Source: Catonia carolina (taxonomy: Eukaryota; Arthropoda; Insecta; Hemiptera; Achilidae). Taken from it: DNA of 64,000 bases. How positions within the stretch are numbered: the first letter of the stretch is position 1; each line of letters opens with the position of its first letter. The stretch spans positions 38,494,901 to 38,558,900 of the forward strand of contig JAQMRL010000004.1 of assembly GCA_035578175.1 (NCBI GenBank). The letters run 5' to 3'. Below are positions 21,010-33,514 of the stretch, in pieces. The position numbers and the translations under genes are program-made. Under the pieces are notes generated by a model. It was not told the DNA's origin and ran no database searches. It saw only the letters and a program-made list of their open reading frames with translations.

Positions 21010-23694
21010 TTAGATCAATAGATCTCTACTCCATTTTCTTCGTAGGCGTCGGTGTGGCAAGTTTCGTCTTGACATTTGCTGTATTAGGGGATTGATGTGA
21101 TCTGTTAATTTTCTGTTAAATTTGGAATATTTTATTTTAGCAGTTTCTGTTACAAAAGGGATTTTCAAATCGGAATGCAATGTTAAATTTGTTACGTAAT
21201 ATGGGGCGTTCGTTATCATCCGAAGTATTTTTGACTGATGAGTTTGAATTTTTTGAATGTGAGTTTTCTTTGCGGTCCCAAAAATTTCAATACCGTAATT
21301 CCATATCGGTCGTAAATAGGCTTTGTATGTTAATAATTTAAATTTTAATGATAGAGTTGATTTTCTGTTAATGAATTTTGAAAGTAATTTTGTACGGTTA
21401 TTTAGTTGCAAACGTTTTGTTTTGATATGATATCCCCAAGTCAGTCTACGGTCTAAATGGAGGCCCAGATATCGAACTTTATTTTCTTGCGGTATCTCAT
21501 TGTTATCCAGGTAAACAGTTGGACAAGTTCTTCTTCTTAAAGTAAAAGTCACTTGCACAGATTTCAGCGGGTTAACTTTCATTCTCCAGTTTTTGAGCCA
21601 TGACCTCATACAAGTGATTTTGGATGTTCATCGAAGTTTCTTCTGGAGATTCACTGCTGCATAACACAACGGTATCATCTGCGTACGCTGCTACTGTCGT
21701 GAAGTCATTTTCCGGGAAGTCAGACGTAAATATGGAGTACAAAGCAGGAGATAATATGGACCCTTGAGGAACTCCTGCTTCGATATGCCAGATATTAGAA
21801 TATTCCAAACCTTGGCGCACAACAAAATATCTATCCTCTAAAAATGATCTCAGAATTCCATAATATGTATCAGAAAAAATGATTTTAATTTATACAAAAG
21901 CCCGGGATGCCAAACCTTATCGAACGCCGAACTAATATCCGGAAATACAGCCGATGTGTATAATTTTTGTTCTAACCCTACAGAAATTAAATCAACCACT
22001 CTGTGCAGCTGATGAGTTGTTGAATGCTGCCTTCTGAATCCAAACTGATAATTTGGAGTTGTAGCTTCAATTATCGGCGAAAGTCGATCTAACAAAACTC
22101 GTTCAAAAAGTTTAGACACGACTGAAAGAAGGCTAATGGGCCGGTAAGAGCTTACACAGTGAGATGGTTTTTCCGGCTTCTGAAATAAAACAATAGTTGA
22201 CAATTTCCATTGTAAAGGAAAATGCGCAGTTCTGAGAATAGCATTAAATATGTTTCGTATAAAAATTATCCCTCTTTCTGGTAACTCCTTTAATATCTCT
22301 GCAGTTATTAAATCCAGACCGGGTGACTTGTGCAATGGAAGACGTTTAATAATATTCTTGACCTCGTTTAAACTCACAGGTTTAGGCGGCAACGATAGCG
22401 TAATTGGGCACGTTACGAATTCCTGTACATCCCTGTCAAACTCAATGTCTCCTGTTTGTACATGAGGTTTAAATACGTTGCTGAGATGTTCTCCAAATAA
22501 ATCAGCTTTTTCTTGGTCAGACTTGGCCCAGGTTTGGTTCTCACGCCGAAGAGGAGTCGAAACTGGAACTTGCTTTAGAAGTCGCTTTGTTGCTCTCCAT
22601 AACGAGCCATCTTCTGTGTCCAGGGAATTCAAGCGGCTTTCAAAGCGGTCGAGTTTGACTGCCCAGATTTCCTTTTTAAGTCTGTTGGATAGCCGATTGA
22701 CAGTAGATTTATCGTCCGGAAGTCTTGTACGATGCCATCGACGACGTGCTGCTCGTTTTTGAGTAATTAATTCCCGTATGTATCTGGGATAATGAGGTCC
22801 ATTGCGTTCATTTTTTGAAACAGTTATTGCAGAATCCCATGCAGCAGATTGAATGATAGAGGTAAAATCGTCTATGGCGTATTCTAAATCGTGAGCAGTT
22901 TTTAAAGGGACGTGGACATTTAAATTGTTATTTACAAGATTTTGAAATTTGACCCAATCCATCTTACCGGTTGGCGTTAGCGATGGTAGTTGCTGTTTAT
23001 AAAGAGGAGTAGCACTTATAGTTAACAGAATCGGAGAATGGTCTGATCTAAAATCGTCTAAATTTTCAACCGCATGGTGAAATCGACTTATACCTCGTGT
23101 TATAAATATATCTAGTATATCAGGTAGCTTTGTGACGGCAGAAGGCCAATATGTCGGCATCCTGGGCGTTATTACTTCAAATCGATTGTAGTCAATTACA
23201 TTTAGCAGTTGCCTGCCTCGTGGTGTATTGACTCTACATCCCCACTGAGTGTTCTTCGCATTATAATCACCACCTGCAATAAATGCTGGTCCCAACTCAT
23301 CGAAAAAATTTTGAAACTCCTCCTCAGTTACTCGAAGTCGTGGCGGACAATAAACTGATGCTACATTAAATTTTAACTGGTTTAGGTATAAAGAAAGTAC
23401 AGTTGCCTGAAGAAAATTTGTTGGATGTTCAGTGAAAAGGAAGTCATGTTTTAAACTCGCCTTGATGATAATTGCCGTGCCCCCTTGGCTCCGGTCGGCC
23501 GGGTGATCAGTCCGGTAAACGATGTAACCGGGAACGTAAAAACGAGAACGTGAAGTCAAGTGAGACTCCGAAATGAGGGCGATGTCTATTCTTTTCTCAT
23601 GTAGTACATATTCTAGCTCATTGAAATGTTGTGAAATACCATTAGCATTCCACAACAAGACGACAAGGGAATTAGATGTCATATTATTTGGCAT
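21010..23694 (-). pseudogene. Jockey-like ORF2: endonuclease and reverse transcriptase
   Basis: This enzyme nicks target DNA and copies the RNA into it. From the ATG at 23694 the first 614 codons hold the apurinic-type endonuclease (LLWNANGIS, SESHL, GGDYNAKN, SDHSPILLTI) and the first polymerase blocks (SSYRPISLLSVVSKLFE, YQFGFRRQHSTTHQL, then FPDISSAFDKVWH, the catalytic Asp of motif A). A shift in a T-run near 21877 moves to the frame with EAGVPQGSILSP and AAYADDTVVL (motif C, both Asp present). A second shift near 21612 leads to the C-terminal thumb part (KVRYLGLHLDRRLTW) and the stop at 21010. Two single-base shifts therefore stand between this copy and an open frame. No Cys/His motif closes the protein, as is usual for Jockey. 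Confidence 0.88.
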
Positions 23695-24989
23695 TATTTT
23701 TAGACATTAAGGCTTGTATAAGTTGAGTCATCAACGAAATCATTGGAAACAATAGAGTTTTCATTTCCGACAAAAAAGTATTAATTTGACTTGACGGCCC
23801 CAACGCAGCATTATATTCCGCAATTTGGGCAGATGAAAATATGGAAGGTGAATGTACCTGTAATAATGGAGTTTGTCCTGCTTGAATTTTATTTCCGGTG
23901 GATTTTGAAGGCAACGGTGGAAAAGATGAAGAGTTAATGCCAGGTACTGGGTGCTTTTGATTTTTTGAATTTTCACTTGTTTTATGAAGGGGTGCCCGAC
24001 GTTTCTGGATTTCCTTGTATATAGCACACCCTTTGTAGTTAGCCGGGTGAGACTGGGAACAGAGCGCACACGTGGCTGGCGTATCGCGTGGTTTGGTACA
24101 ACTGGAAGACTCATGATCCCCTGCACAACGCACGCATTTAGGAGCGTGATTACAATAACGTCTTGTATGTGAATATTGCTGGCACCTTAGACATTGAACT
24201 ATATGGCGTTTTGGACGCGGCGGCTCAACTTTTATTTTAGAAAAAAATAAAGACGTTACATCAAATATTTGTTGATTATTTTCTGCCTTCTCTAGGTCTA
24301 CAAACAACAGCGGCAAATACTGTTTTGTGCGATGGGACGTAACATTCGATACACTGCGTACTGTATGACCTTTCTCCTTCAGTTCTGAAGTTATCAGGCT
24401 ATGATCCATTGACTGGTGCAACCCACGTATGACTACACTGAATGGTTTATCTTCAGAAAGCTGATAGCAGTGAAAGTCAGCATTATTTTCTCTCAAATAT
24501 TTGACACACTTTCTGTAATCATCACCATTGGAAAGGTAAATAGTGATACCTTGAGTTGTCGAAGAACATTTGAAACTGTCTCCGACTAACTGTTTTAAAA
24601 TGTTGCATAACGGAACGTAATTTACGTTTGACTAAGAAAATCGGCGGGGGCCGTTGAATGTTCAACTTAGTTTTATCGCTTTCTGAGTTGTCGTTCGAAA
24701 TATCAGAAAGTAAGGAATATTTATTACTGACAGGAATTTTGTTTCCATATAAAATTGAATTTTTCGACCGTGGATCAGTCGGATGTATTTTTTTAATAGC
24801 ATTTTCATCAATAGAAACGTCAGTAATTTTACGTTTGTTTATTACTTGCCTCCATTCCGTGTTATTGGAACCGTAATTATCTGAATTACTATTTTTGGTT
24901 ACGTTATCCAAACTCAAACTAGTTTGGATAGTTTGGACAGTCTCCATAGTAGGACACGGGCCGTAACCAACGTTGTTACTCGGTTGCAT
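23684..24989 (-). pseudogene. Jockey-like ORF1 (gag-like), one frameshift
   Basis: ORF1 proteins bind the element RNA. The first frame (24989 down) begins with ATG at MQPSNNVGYG and is lost near 24600. The second frame continues as FKCSSTTQGITIYLSNGDD and goes on to the stop at 23684. It holds SVVIRGLHQSMDHSLI and the LLFVDLEKAEN region, as in the PRE_C2HC domain of insect LINE gag proteins. Three Cys/His knuckles follow: CLRCQQYSHTRRYC, CVRCAGDHESSSC and CALCSQSHPANYKGC. The last codons overlap the ORF2 start by 11 bases (ATGCCAAATAA), consistent with coupled translation. Confidence 0.85.
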
Positions 24990-25219
24990 AGCAACCTAAC
25001 CTAAAACGAACAAATTTATGGTGTTCGTTGTATTTTCTTGGAACAGTTTTCAATATAAAGTAAATTAATTCTGAAAAACACTTACAATGAAACTGAAGAC
25101 CAGACGATATTATTTTTACGAAAATGTTCAATAGTTCAGTACATTTAACATAAAAAATGACCAGCACAAAAACATAACAAACATCAGCTGATAAGTACTC
25201 TTTCCTTCTTATATTCATA

Positions 25220-25562
25220 CAAACCCACTGGGTTGGTTTAGAGGTAAAGTCGTCGCCAAAGTCAGCTGTTTAACAGCTGATTTTCGGAGACGAAGGTTCC
25301 TGGTTCAAATCCTAGTAAAAGTAGTTACTTTTATACGGATTTGAATGCTAGACAGTGATTACTGGTGTACTTTGATGGTTGAGGTACAATTAACCATATT
25401 CCCTCAGGGATGGTCGGCTTGAGTCTGTACAAGACTAAACCTCATTTACACGTCATACATACCATCCTCATCTCATTGGGTCATGGGGTTGCTTTTTGTT
25501 CTGAATTTAACAGATCGCAACGAACACATACTAGGAATTAAAAAAATAAATAAATAAAAAAA
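25220..25562 (+). mobile_element. tRNA-derived SINE with 9-bp duplication
   Basis: The head has an A box (TGGTTTAGAGG, about 25234-25244) and a B box (GGTTCAAATCC, about 25303-25313). A family-specific body and an A-rich tail (AATTAAAAAAATAAATAAAT) follow. ATATTCATA is repeated on both sides (25211-25219 and 25563-25571). The insert splits the 1-kb repeat only 8 bp from the Jockey duplication. The tRNA of origin is not clear. Confidence 0.85.
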
Positions 25563-25600
25563 ATATTCATATAGGCAAGAGAAAGTAATATTTTATAAAG
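25563..25600 (-). repeat. 1-kb repeat, copy 4, part 2
   Basis: ATATTCATATAGGCAAGAGAAAGTAAT is the outer end of the family, reached after removing the Jockey and SINE inserts. Confidence 0.7.
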
Positions 25601-27665
25601 TAAATCAAATAAGATTAATGTTTGTTACGGAAAACTGACACATTTTGTTTAGGTAAAGAAGGAAACACAAGGTAATTGATATAAATTTAAAAAATTAAAG
25701 AACGAAAGTCTGATACATATGGACGCTGAGAAAGAAAACCAAAAAAGTCTAGGATTACAAACAACAACAAAGAAAATGGGTGTAAAAGTAAATGTGAATA
25801 GAAACGTAGGTCAAATACCATGAAGAAATAGGAGAGGCTGAAAAGAAAGTGATTAAAAAAAGCAGATATACGAGGAGAATGAACGAATACAAATGAAAAA
25901 TAACTAAAAGAGTAAGAGAAAAGATAGAAAGCAAAATGTCAATGACTGATATTTATACTTACACGATAATATAGTAATACCTAAGTTATTGTGCTTGTAT
26001 TACATTCAAAGCATTATTCACAAAACAATGAGAAGCATTGTTAATCATAATTATCCTTCAAGTTACTTTACATTGAATTTTATTCATACGTGGTAGCAAT
26101 TATTCAAATTTTAATGCATTCATGTAACGAGATAAGGCACGAAATTGATATAGGAATTGTTTAAATTAAATTAATACTTTATGAGATATAAGACATTCCA
26201 TCTTTCAAAAACTTGAGTATCATAAAAAAAAATATTTTAAGCTGGACACAGTTAAACAATAATTCTATCATCGTTTTCACAGAAAATTAGCTAGACATAA
26301 AAGCGAACTAAGGCGATTAGCTCAGTTTCTTTACCGAATAACCCTCCGAGAAGGCTAAGGAGAATTAAGAGCAGAAATTTGTTGTTACCCTAATAAAAAA
26401 AGAATTAATAAAAAACAATTCAGATAACTGAAGAGCTTAAGGGTACCGAGAACGGAGAAAATTGAAAATTTTCACATATCCACATAATGGGTTTTTTGCC
26501 CATTATTAAAATTCAGAGTTTTCTGCATCTAATGATGTATAATGTGTTGGGGTTTTTGTAGTTTTTATCTCCCAAAAAAAGTATGTTGAACCCTTACGTT
26601 ATTTTCTAAACGTTACCTGTTTGCATAAACACATCTATTTTTTAAATGACAAACGAAAAATTCTAATTTTTTGTTTTAAAACTTTGCGTTGGCATTAGAC
26701 CAGTTGTGAATATAACTAACAGTTGAGGAATTTCCAGATTATTATCCTGGAATGTATTAGAGGTAACTACTTTGCAGTATTTATGTGTTCTTTTTCAGTT
26801 TCTTCTTGTTTCCCGTCAATAGCAATTGTTGACACATAAGGAAATTTTCTCAGCCAACGGTGAACGGATTTTAATGACATTTTTGCACAGAGCTTTATAC
26901 CATAATTGCAATGTACTGAGTTAATATTACAGTAAAATAATGTCTTTGAATATTTATTTTCCACTTAAAAAAGTTATGATTTTCAAAGTGGTAATTTCAA
27001 AAAACCATTTTATTAACTTCCTAACAATACATAAAGATGCTACTAATTCTGTGGGTGTAGAATACCCTGAAAAGTAACCAAAAAAACTTGGACAGGATAA
27101 CTGTAATAGTTTTTGAGAAAATGTTCCTTACATTAACATTACGGAGATAGAGATTCGAGGTACCCTCAATCGATAATGGTGCTAAGTAACGAAAATTTAG
27201 TTTTGTGAAAATTGCTACAAAAGTACTACGGCCTATCCCTTCATGAAAATTTGGTTTTATGCAATTAAAAGTTCTTAAAATTTAACTTTTCATTGCCATG
27301 TTTTTATTAGATTTATCGAGCATTGACTACCATGGTCATGTAACACCTCACGACAATTTATTCTTACCCAAGCCACACTTTCGTCAGCGAAAAGTCTTTA
27401 TTGTACACTGTATCATCTATAAATGGATAACCGGTAATTTATTAATAAAAAATGCTTGTGAAGATCTTCATACGAGACATTTTTAAAGGAAGACATAATG
27501 CATGTTAATGATGACGATAGGTGTTCATTACTACATTAACTGCTAGTATTCTAAAAAGATGTCTATTAGATTGTAGTGCATTCTGGTAGAAGAAGGTGTC
27601 ATGATCTTAACATCTTAAAATTAAGCAGTACATGATCCGTTCATTCCCGAGTATTTCCGTAAACT
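25601..27665. other. AT-rich intergenic stretch
   Basis: A short inverted repeat (ATAATGGG...CCCATTAT at about 26484-26506) is the only structure noted. No gene or repeat was recognised. Confidence 0.35.
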
Positions 27666-27676
27666 ATAGATTTTCA

Positions 27677-30600
27677 CCCGTGCGGGGTTGCTAGTCCTCC
27701 ATCGGGCGCCTCCCCAGGTGGCGGATAGGGAAATGCCTCCCAGATATGGGTGGTACCGGTGAAATCAAATAGCCGGGGTAGACCAAAACTAGCAACTCTG
27801 GCGGCCAACGGCTTTGGGCGGATGAGCTAACAGAGAGGGCACCCCTTTGCCCTGGAGTTTGGGAACAGGCTTCAAAGGCAGATGAACTACAGAAGGTAGT
27901 CAATGGCATAAGGATGAGGAAGAAATTTGGACTCAGCACCTAATTAAAGATCCTGAATATGGATATGTCCTAGTTTAATCAGCAAATATGGCAGCACTCA
28001 CAGCTAAATTTAATTCCGGAGTTTCAAGTCCCCCATTCAGATCTCCGGGGGGGACAGTTTTGAGAGATGCCATCAGTACTGAGAAACATCAAGTCAGAGA
28101 GAAAATTAAGATTGGAACGTGGAATGTCAAAACTATGGCACAACAAGGAAACATCCATAATGCTATTAAAGAAATGAATAGAATGAAGGTTGATATAATG
28201 GGCATCAGTGAAATGAGGTGGCCGGGAGCAGGATCAATCAAGGTTGATGATTACATGGTATACTATTCAGGCACTCAAGACAATACATATCAGAATGGGG
28301 TAGCACTGATAGTGAACAAAACAATGGCAAAGTGTGTAATCAACTTTTTACCTTTCTCAGAGCGAATTATGCTGATTCAAATCAAAGGTCGACCCGTGAA
28401 CCTGAACCTTATACAGACGTATGCACCCACTGCAGACAAAGAGGACACTGAAGCAGAAGAGTTCTATGAGGATATTGCCCAATTATACAGAAAACTACCC
28501 AAACAGGATACAAATATTATAATGGGAGATTTCAATGCAAAGTTGGGAGTTGGACAAAAGACAGAACTCATTGGGCAGTATGGTCTAGGAGAAAGGAACG
28601 ACAGAGGAGACATGCTTGAAAGTTTTGTTGAACAGCATGGCCTGGTGGTACTCAACACTCAGTTCAAACATCATGCACGCCGTTTGTACACCTGGAAATC
28701 CCCACAAGACAAGCCTGGCAGAATAGTAAGAAACCAGATTGACTTCATTATGATCAACAAACGTTTCAGAAATAGCTGTACAAATATGAGAACATTTCCA
28801 GGAGCAGACATGAAGTCAGATCATGTCCCAGTAATTGGGCAGTTCAGAGTGGTCCTAAAAAAGGTAAAAAGAAAAGAAACAATCAGAATTAACCTTAGAC
28901 TACTGAAAAATCAACAAATCAAGAATCATGTTAAAACAAAACTGAACACAGCCATGGAACAGATAAACAACAGCTCTCCCGTTGAGGATCAAATAACAGA
29001 AATAAAGGAGATAATAGAAGGTGTAAAGAGGACTTACTTGAGGGAGGGGAAAATGGAGAGAAAAACATGGATGACGCAGGAAATATTGGATCTGATGGAG
29101 CTAAGAAGGATAAATAAGGGAAATTCTTTGGAATACAATAGAATATACAAGGTCATCAGAAGAGAAATCAGAAAGGCAAAGGAAAATGAACACAAGGAAA
29201 AGTGCCAGAAAATAGAAGGATATCAAAGCAAATATGATGATTTTAATGTACACCGGAAGGTCAGAGAAGTAACAGGGCAAGGAAGAAGAAAAATTCATGG
29301 GAAACTTCTAAATCAGAAAGGTGAAATCATGGTGGATATTGCAGAGAAGAAAAATACTTGGATAACGTACCTTGAAAAGCTGTTTGAAGATGATAGGAGG
29401 CATTCAATGGGACAGACAAATGGAGGAAGTGGGCCAACCATCTTACTATCAGAGGTACAAGCAGCAATTAATGGAATGAAAGAAGGCAAAGCAGCAGGGC
29501 CAGACAACATTCATGTAGAGTTTGTCAAACTTTTGAATGAAAAAGGACTACAGAAGATCACAAACCTCTTCAACAAGATCTACTCTTCGGGCAATATACC
29601 ACATGACTGGTTGGTCTCGGAATTCATTGCTCTTCCTAAAAAGCCTGGAGCCAAACAATGCGAAGATCACCGCACCATTAGTCTCATGAGCCATCTTTTA
29701 AAAGTTTTCCTCAAAATAATTCATAAGAGAATTTACAAGAGATGTGAAGAGCAAATATCTCGGAATCAGTTTGGTTTTGTCAATGCAGTTGGAACCAGAG
29801 AAGCGTTATTTGCTGTGCAAGTCTTGGTCCAGAGATGCAGAGATGTAAACTGTGATGTTTATTGCTGCCTAATTGATTACCAGAAGGCTTTCGACCGTGT
29901 ACAACATGGAAAAATGGTTGAAATAATGAGACAAACTGGTATTGATGAAAAGGACATGAGAATAATCACAAACTTGTACTGGGGCCAAACAGCAAAAATG
30001 AGGGTAGTTGGCGAAACAACAGATGAGATAAGAATAAGAAGAGGAGTCCGACAGGGATGTGTCTTGTCGCCATAGCTGTTCAACTGCTATTCGGAACAGA
30101 TCTTTAGAGAGGCATTGGATGGTGAAGAGGAGCATGGAATACCAATTCAAGGTGAGAGAATCAACAATATAAGGTATGCGGATGACACCATAGTACTTGC
30201 CGATAGTGAGGAAGGTCTACAGCATCTAGTGAGCAAAATAGCCACAGTAAGTTGCAAATATGGCCTTGATATCAACAGTAAGAAAACGAAGTTCATGTTG
30301 ATCTCCAAGCACAGAAACGACAATGCCAAAATTTTCGTCAATAACCAGCAATTAGAACGTGTGAAACACACAATGTACCTGGGAACAATGATAAATGAAA
30401 ATTGGGACATGGCACAGGAGATTAAATATCGCATAGTAAGGGCAACAGCTGCTTTCAATAAAATGAACAGAGTTTTCAGGAGCCATGATCTTACCATTGA
30501 AACGAAAATCAGACTTTTGAGGTGCTACATCTTCTCGATTTTGCTGTATGGAGCAGAGGCAGGGACATTGAACAAGAGTATGATTAAACGTATAGAAGCC

Positions 30601-30962
30601 TTTGAATTGTGGTTGTACCGGAGAATGCTTAAAATATCATGGACAGAGCATGTAACAAATGAAGAAGCTCTGAGACGGATGAAGAAATCCAGAGAATTAT
30701 TGAACACCATCAAGATCCGTAAACTTCAGTATTTGGGTCACGTCATGCGGAATGAGTCCAGATACTCTTTGATACAGCTCACTGTGCAAGGGAAAATAGA
30801 TGGAAGGAGAGGACCAGGAAGAAGAAGAATATCCTGGCTACACAACCTCAGGGAATGGACCGGAAAGACATCTGTTGAACTTTTCCGTATTGCTGTCAGC
30901 AAAGTGAAAATTGCCATGCTGGTCGCCAACATCTGAAACGGATAGCGCACTAAAAGAAGAAG
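27677..30962 (+). mobile_element. RTE-like LINE, full length
   Basis: 3.29 kb between perfect 11-bp duplications ATAGATTTTCA (27666-27676 and 30963-30973). It starts with a 311-bp GC-richer leader, has a single long frame, and ends in a short GAAGAA-type tail instead of poly(A), as RTE-type elements do. Truncated relatives lie at 13519-14222, about 44130-44326 and 45746-45897. The intact duplication and the near-open frame mark it as one of the youngest insertions here. Confidence 0.9.
27988..30936 (+). pseudogene. RTE-like endonuclease/reverse transcriptase, one stop
   Basis: One protein of about 982 residues is encoded in a single frame. Residues 35-290 are an exonuclease-endonuclease-phosphatase domain (GTWNVKTM, SEMRWPG, IIMGDFNAKLG, SDHVPVIGQF). 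Residues about 500-780 are the reverse transcriptase: HRTISLMSHLLKVFLKI, LIDYQKAFDRVQH (motif A), RRGVRQGCVLSP (motif B), NIRYADDTIVL (motif C). The end carries LLYGAEAGTL, YRRMLKISW, YLGHVMR and RRRISWLHNLREW. The only break is an in-frame TAG at 30073-30075 (codon 696), immediately after CVLSP where relatives have a hydrophobic residue, so the C-terminal third including motif C is cut off. The fold could be judged nearly intact; whether the stop is read through is unknown. Confidence 0.9.
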
Positions 30963-31169
30963 ATAGATTTTCAGCGTTCTATGTTAACTATGTAACTAGT
31001 ATGCACTTAACACCTTCAGCAATCACAGAAAATAAATTTTTGAAAAAATGTTACATAGCACTTTTATCCACTCAACTCTTCAACTGTAATGTAACTAATA
31101 CACACTGATTCAGAATTCCATTAGTAAAATAAAAAACCTAGAAGTTTCATCAATGGGTGCAGTCTTTCA

Positions 31170-31622
31170 ATGGGTGGTCGGGAGACTGCGGAGGGAGGAG
31201 ACATATGGAGATTAGCGGGATCGCCCTCTCCCACAGTGAATCAATCCTGTCACGATCTCAGTAGGTAAGGTAGGAACACTAATTTCCTGAGCTGGTGATG
31301 AAAGAGATGAATGAAAGTGAGAGAGTGAGTGTTGGTCAGTGACAGCGAGAGGGGAATAAAGGCTACGGTTCCCTTCCACGCCCCGCTGACAGTATGTAAT
31401 TTTTTTTTAACCCGACATTTCTCTTGTAGTATTATATAAACAGTTCCGAGGGAGGTGGAGGGTTGTTTGTCGGATCAAGTGGCCAGGCGGGGGGTTTTTG
31501 GTTGGTAAGGCGGTTGCGGCCTCCTTGGGGCTGGACGAGGACGCCTCAATTGAGTCCAGCACTACTTTCCCCATCGTGAGGGAGTGAACATGAGTTTTCC
31601 TCGCCACCTCGGATAAAAAAAA
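31170..31622 (+). mobile_element. R1-like LINE 3' end, short insert
   Basis: Flanked by 9-bp duplication AGTCTTTCA (31161-31169, 31623-31631). It covers the last few codons and the 3' leader, and matches 39222-39673 of the longer copy over its whole length. Ends GGATAAAAAAAA. It carries no coding sequence of note. Confidence 0.82.
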
Positions 31623-31631
31623 AGTCTTTCA

Positions 31632-32505
31632 TCAGTGGGTCTTTCTGGTACAATATGTAAAAAAAATCTGAGAATTTCATTCATTAAAATTAGACTGTTA
31701 ATTCAAACTTGTTGCCGATATTAACATGTAGATGGAGATAACACTTTCTTTTTTACATAATACCTGTCGGTAATTTCATTGAAAATGCATAATTAATTCG
31801 ATTATATAACAATTAGCAACAAAAATATAAAATAAATATGATATCTAAGTATATATTACATAATAGTCAATTATCATTAAAACTTGCCTATTGTAATAAT
31901 AATTATTATTATACTTTCACTGCACCATGTACTTATGATTGATGACGTCACATATTTTTTAAATTATTAATTAAATAATATCATTTCCTGATTTAACTTG
32001 TATTCTGTTAATCCATTCTCCATAATGACCTCAGAGTCAATTTTTTTATTTTCTAACGTTTTGTAACAGTAGGTAGAATCTCAATTAGTTCTTGATTTTG
32101 AAATATCATAAAGTTTAAGCCACACAGTGAGCGCAGTTTTTGTTTTTGCTGGGAAAAGTTTCCGAATGGGATCCGAAGCACTTAAACTTAATTATTCTTC
32201 GACTAAACAATGAAGAGTACGTTTATTCCAGTTTGAGAATAGGTCTACAATCGAATTAGGCTGATATTAGGCTAATTACTAGTGTTTTTCGTCCTACAGG
32301 CCCGTCACGAAAAAAGACAGCTGTGTTTGAAGAGCTGTATTTCAAAACGACCGAATGGAAAAATTTAAACGCTACAGTAAATTAAAGCCTGTTCTTTTCT
32401 GCGTTTATTCATTTAACTTAAATTTTGTATTTAAAACTTTGCATTACAGTAATTTACGCATAAAAAGTACCCAGTTCTTAGTCGTTTCTCTGTTAGTGTA
32501 ATGTT
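31632..32505. other. AT-rich intergenic stretch
   Basis: Nothing recognised. Confidence 0.35.
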
Positions 32506-32506
32506 A

Positions 32507-32644
32507 CTTTCTCCTGCCTATATGAATATTAGACTATATGTAAGTAGGCCTACTGTTTTCATGTCGATTTTTCGAAATCGAGTTTTCACCGGATCTACAC
32601 GTTTTCAGACCCCCTGAACTCATAAAACATGTTTTTAGCAATTG

Positions 32645-32723
<79 letters not shown>

Positions 32724-33514
32724 GTATATGTATATGTGTGAACAGAATATCTCAAGACGGAACATCGTACGAACTTGAAACTTAAGTTAGATACCACTAA
32801 AGGACCTTACGAGAACATTTTCATCAAAATCGGTCTACCGGAAGTAGTAGTTTTTACGTGTCATTTTTAACTTTTTTGTGATTTTCTCAATAACGGTTCC
32901 TACGATTTTTTTAAAAAATCGCCTCATTTACTACAATTTTTATGCTCTATAAGATAGGGTAGGCGCCATGTCTGCTAAAACTCTGAGGGAGGCTGTTCTC
33001 TCGTAGAAAAAACTTTTTTTTAAGATTTCAGCCTTAATATGCATTTTAGCGCAAATGTGTTTAAAATAGAAGTTTTAGTCAATGTAAAAATCTACAAATT
33101 TTATTTCAATTATTTGTTTGTATAACGCTTAGTTTAGAGATAATTAGCGATTTTACGTATTTTTTTCATGAAAATCTGTAAAGAAATCTATATTTTAAGA
33201 TTTCGGCCTTAGTTTGCAATTTACGCCAAAAATCCTCATAATTAAATTTATAGGAAATTAAACGATCTACAACTTTTGTTTCAAGCATTCTTCTCTACAG
33301 AGCCTGGTTTAGCGGCAAAAAGTGATTTTCCGTGTTATTAAGCCGAACTAAGGTTGGTTTTCATTTTGCATCATTCACTCATGATTAAAATAAGGAGTGT
33401 TGTGAGGTTAGTTTTTTGTTTATTCTAATGTTTTGTTACTAATGTTAGGTTATATAGTTCATATTTTCATTGGCAAGAGAACGTCGTGTGAGTGTTTCAC
33501 ACCAGATTTTCGTA
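32507..33514 (+). repeat. 1-kb non-coding repeat, copy 5 (near full length)
   Basis: Full family order, from TTACTTTCTCCTGCC to GTGTGAGTGTTTCACACCAG. A perfect (TG)n run sits at 32647-32721, the longest among the copies and at the family's fixed position. Confidence 0.75.

Larger units (their letters stand above)
20811..25199 (-). mobile_element. Jockey-clade LINE, probably full length
   Basis: The element spans 4.39 kb between perfect 12-bp duplications CTTTCCTTCTTA (20799-20810 and 25200-25211). Its 3' end is A-rich (minus strand, T-rich tract 20811-20830 on plus). Order on the minus strand: 5' leader (25199-24990), ORF1 with zinc knuckles, ORF2 with endonuclease and reverse transcriptase, 3' leader and tail. 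It sits inside a copy of the 1-kb repeat. One frameshift in ORF1 and two in ORF2 make it inactive as it stands, but all domains are in place, so it is a young loss. Confidence 0.9.

Noticed and set aside
22250..24172. Plus-strand open frames inside the Jockey-like element
   Set aside because: They are antisense shadows of ORF1 and ORF2.
26484..26506. Inverted repeat followed by A/T run as an intrinsic terminator
   Set aside because: The context is eukaryotic and gene-free; short inverted repeats are expected in AT-rich DNA.
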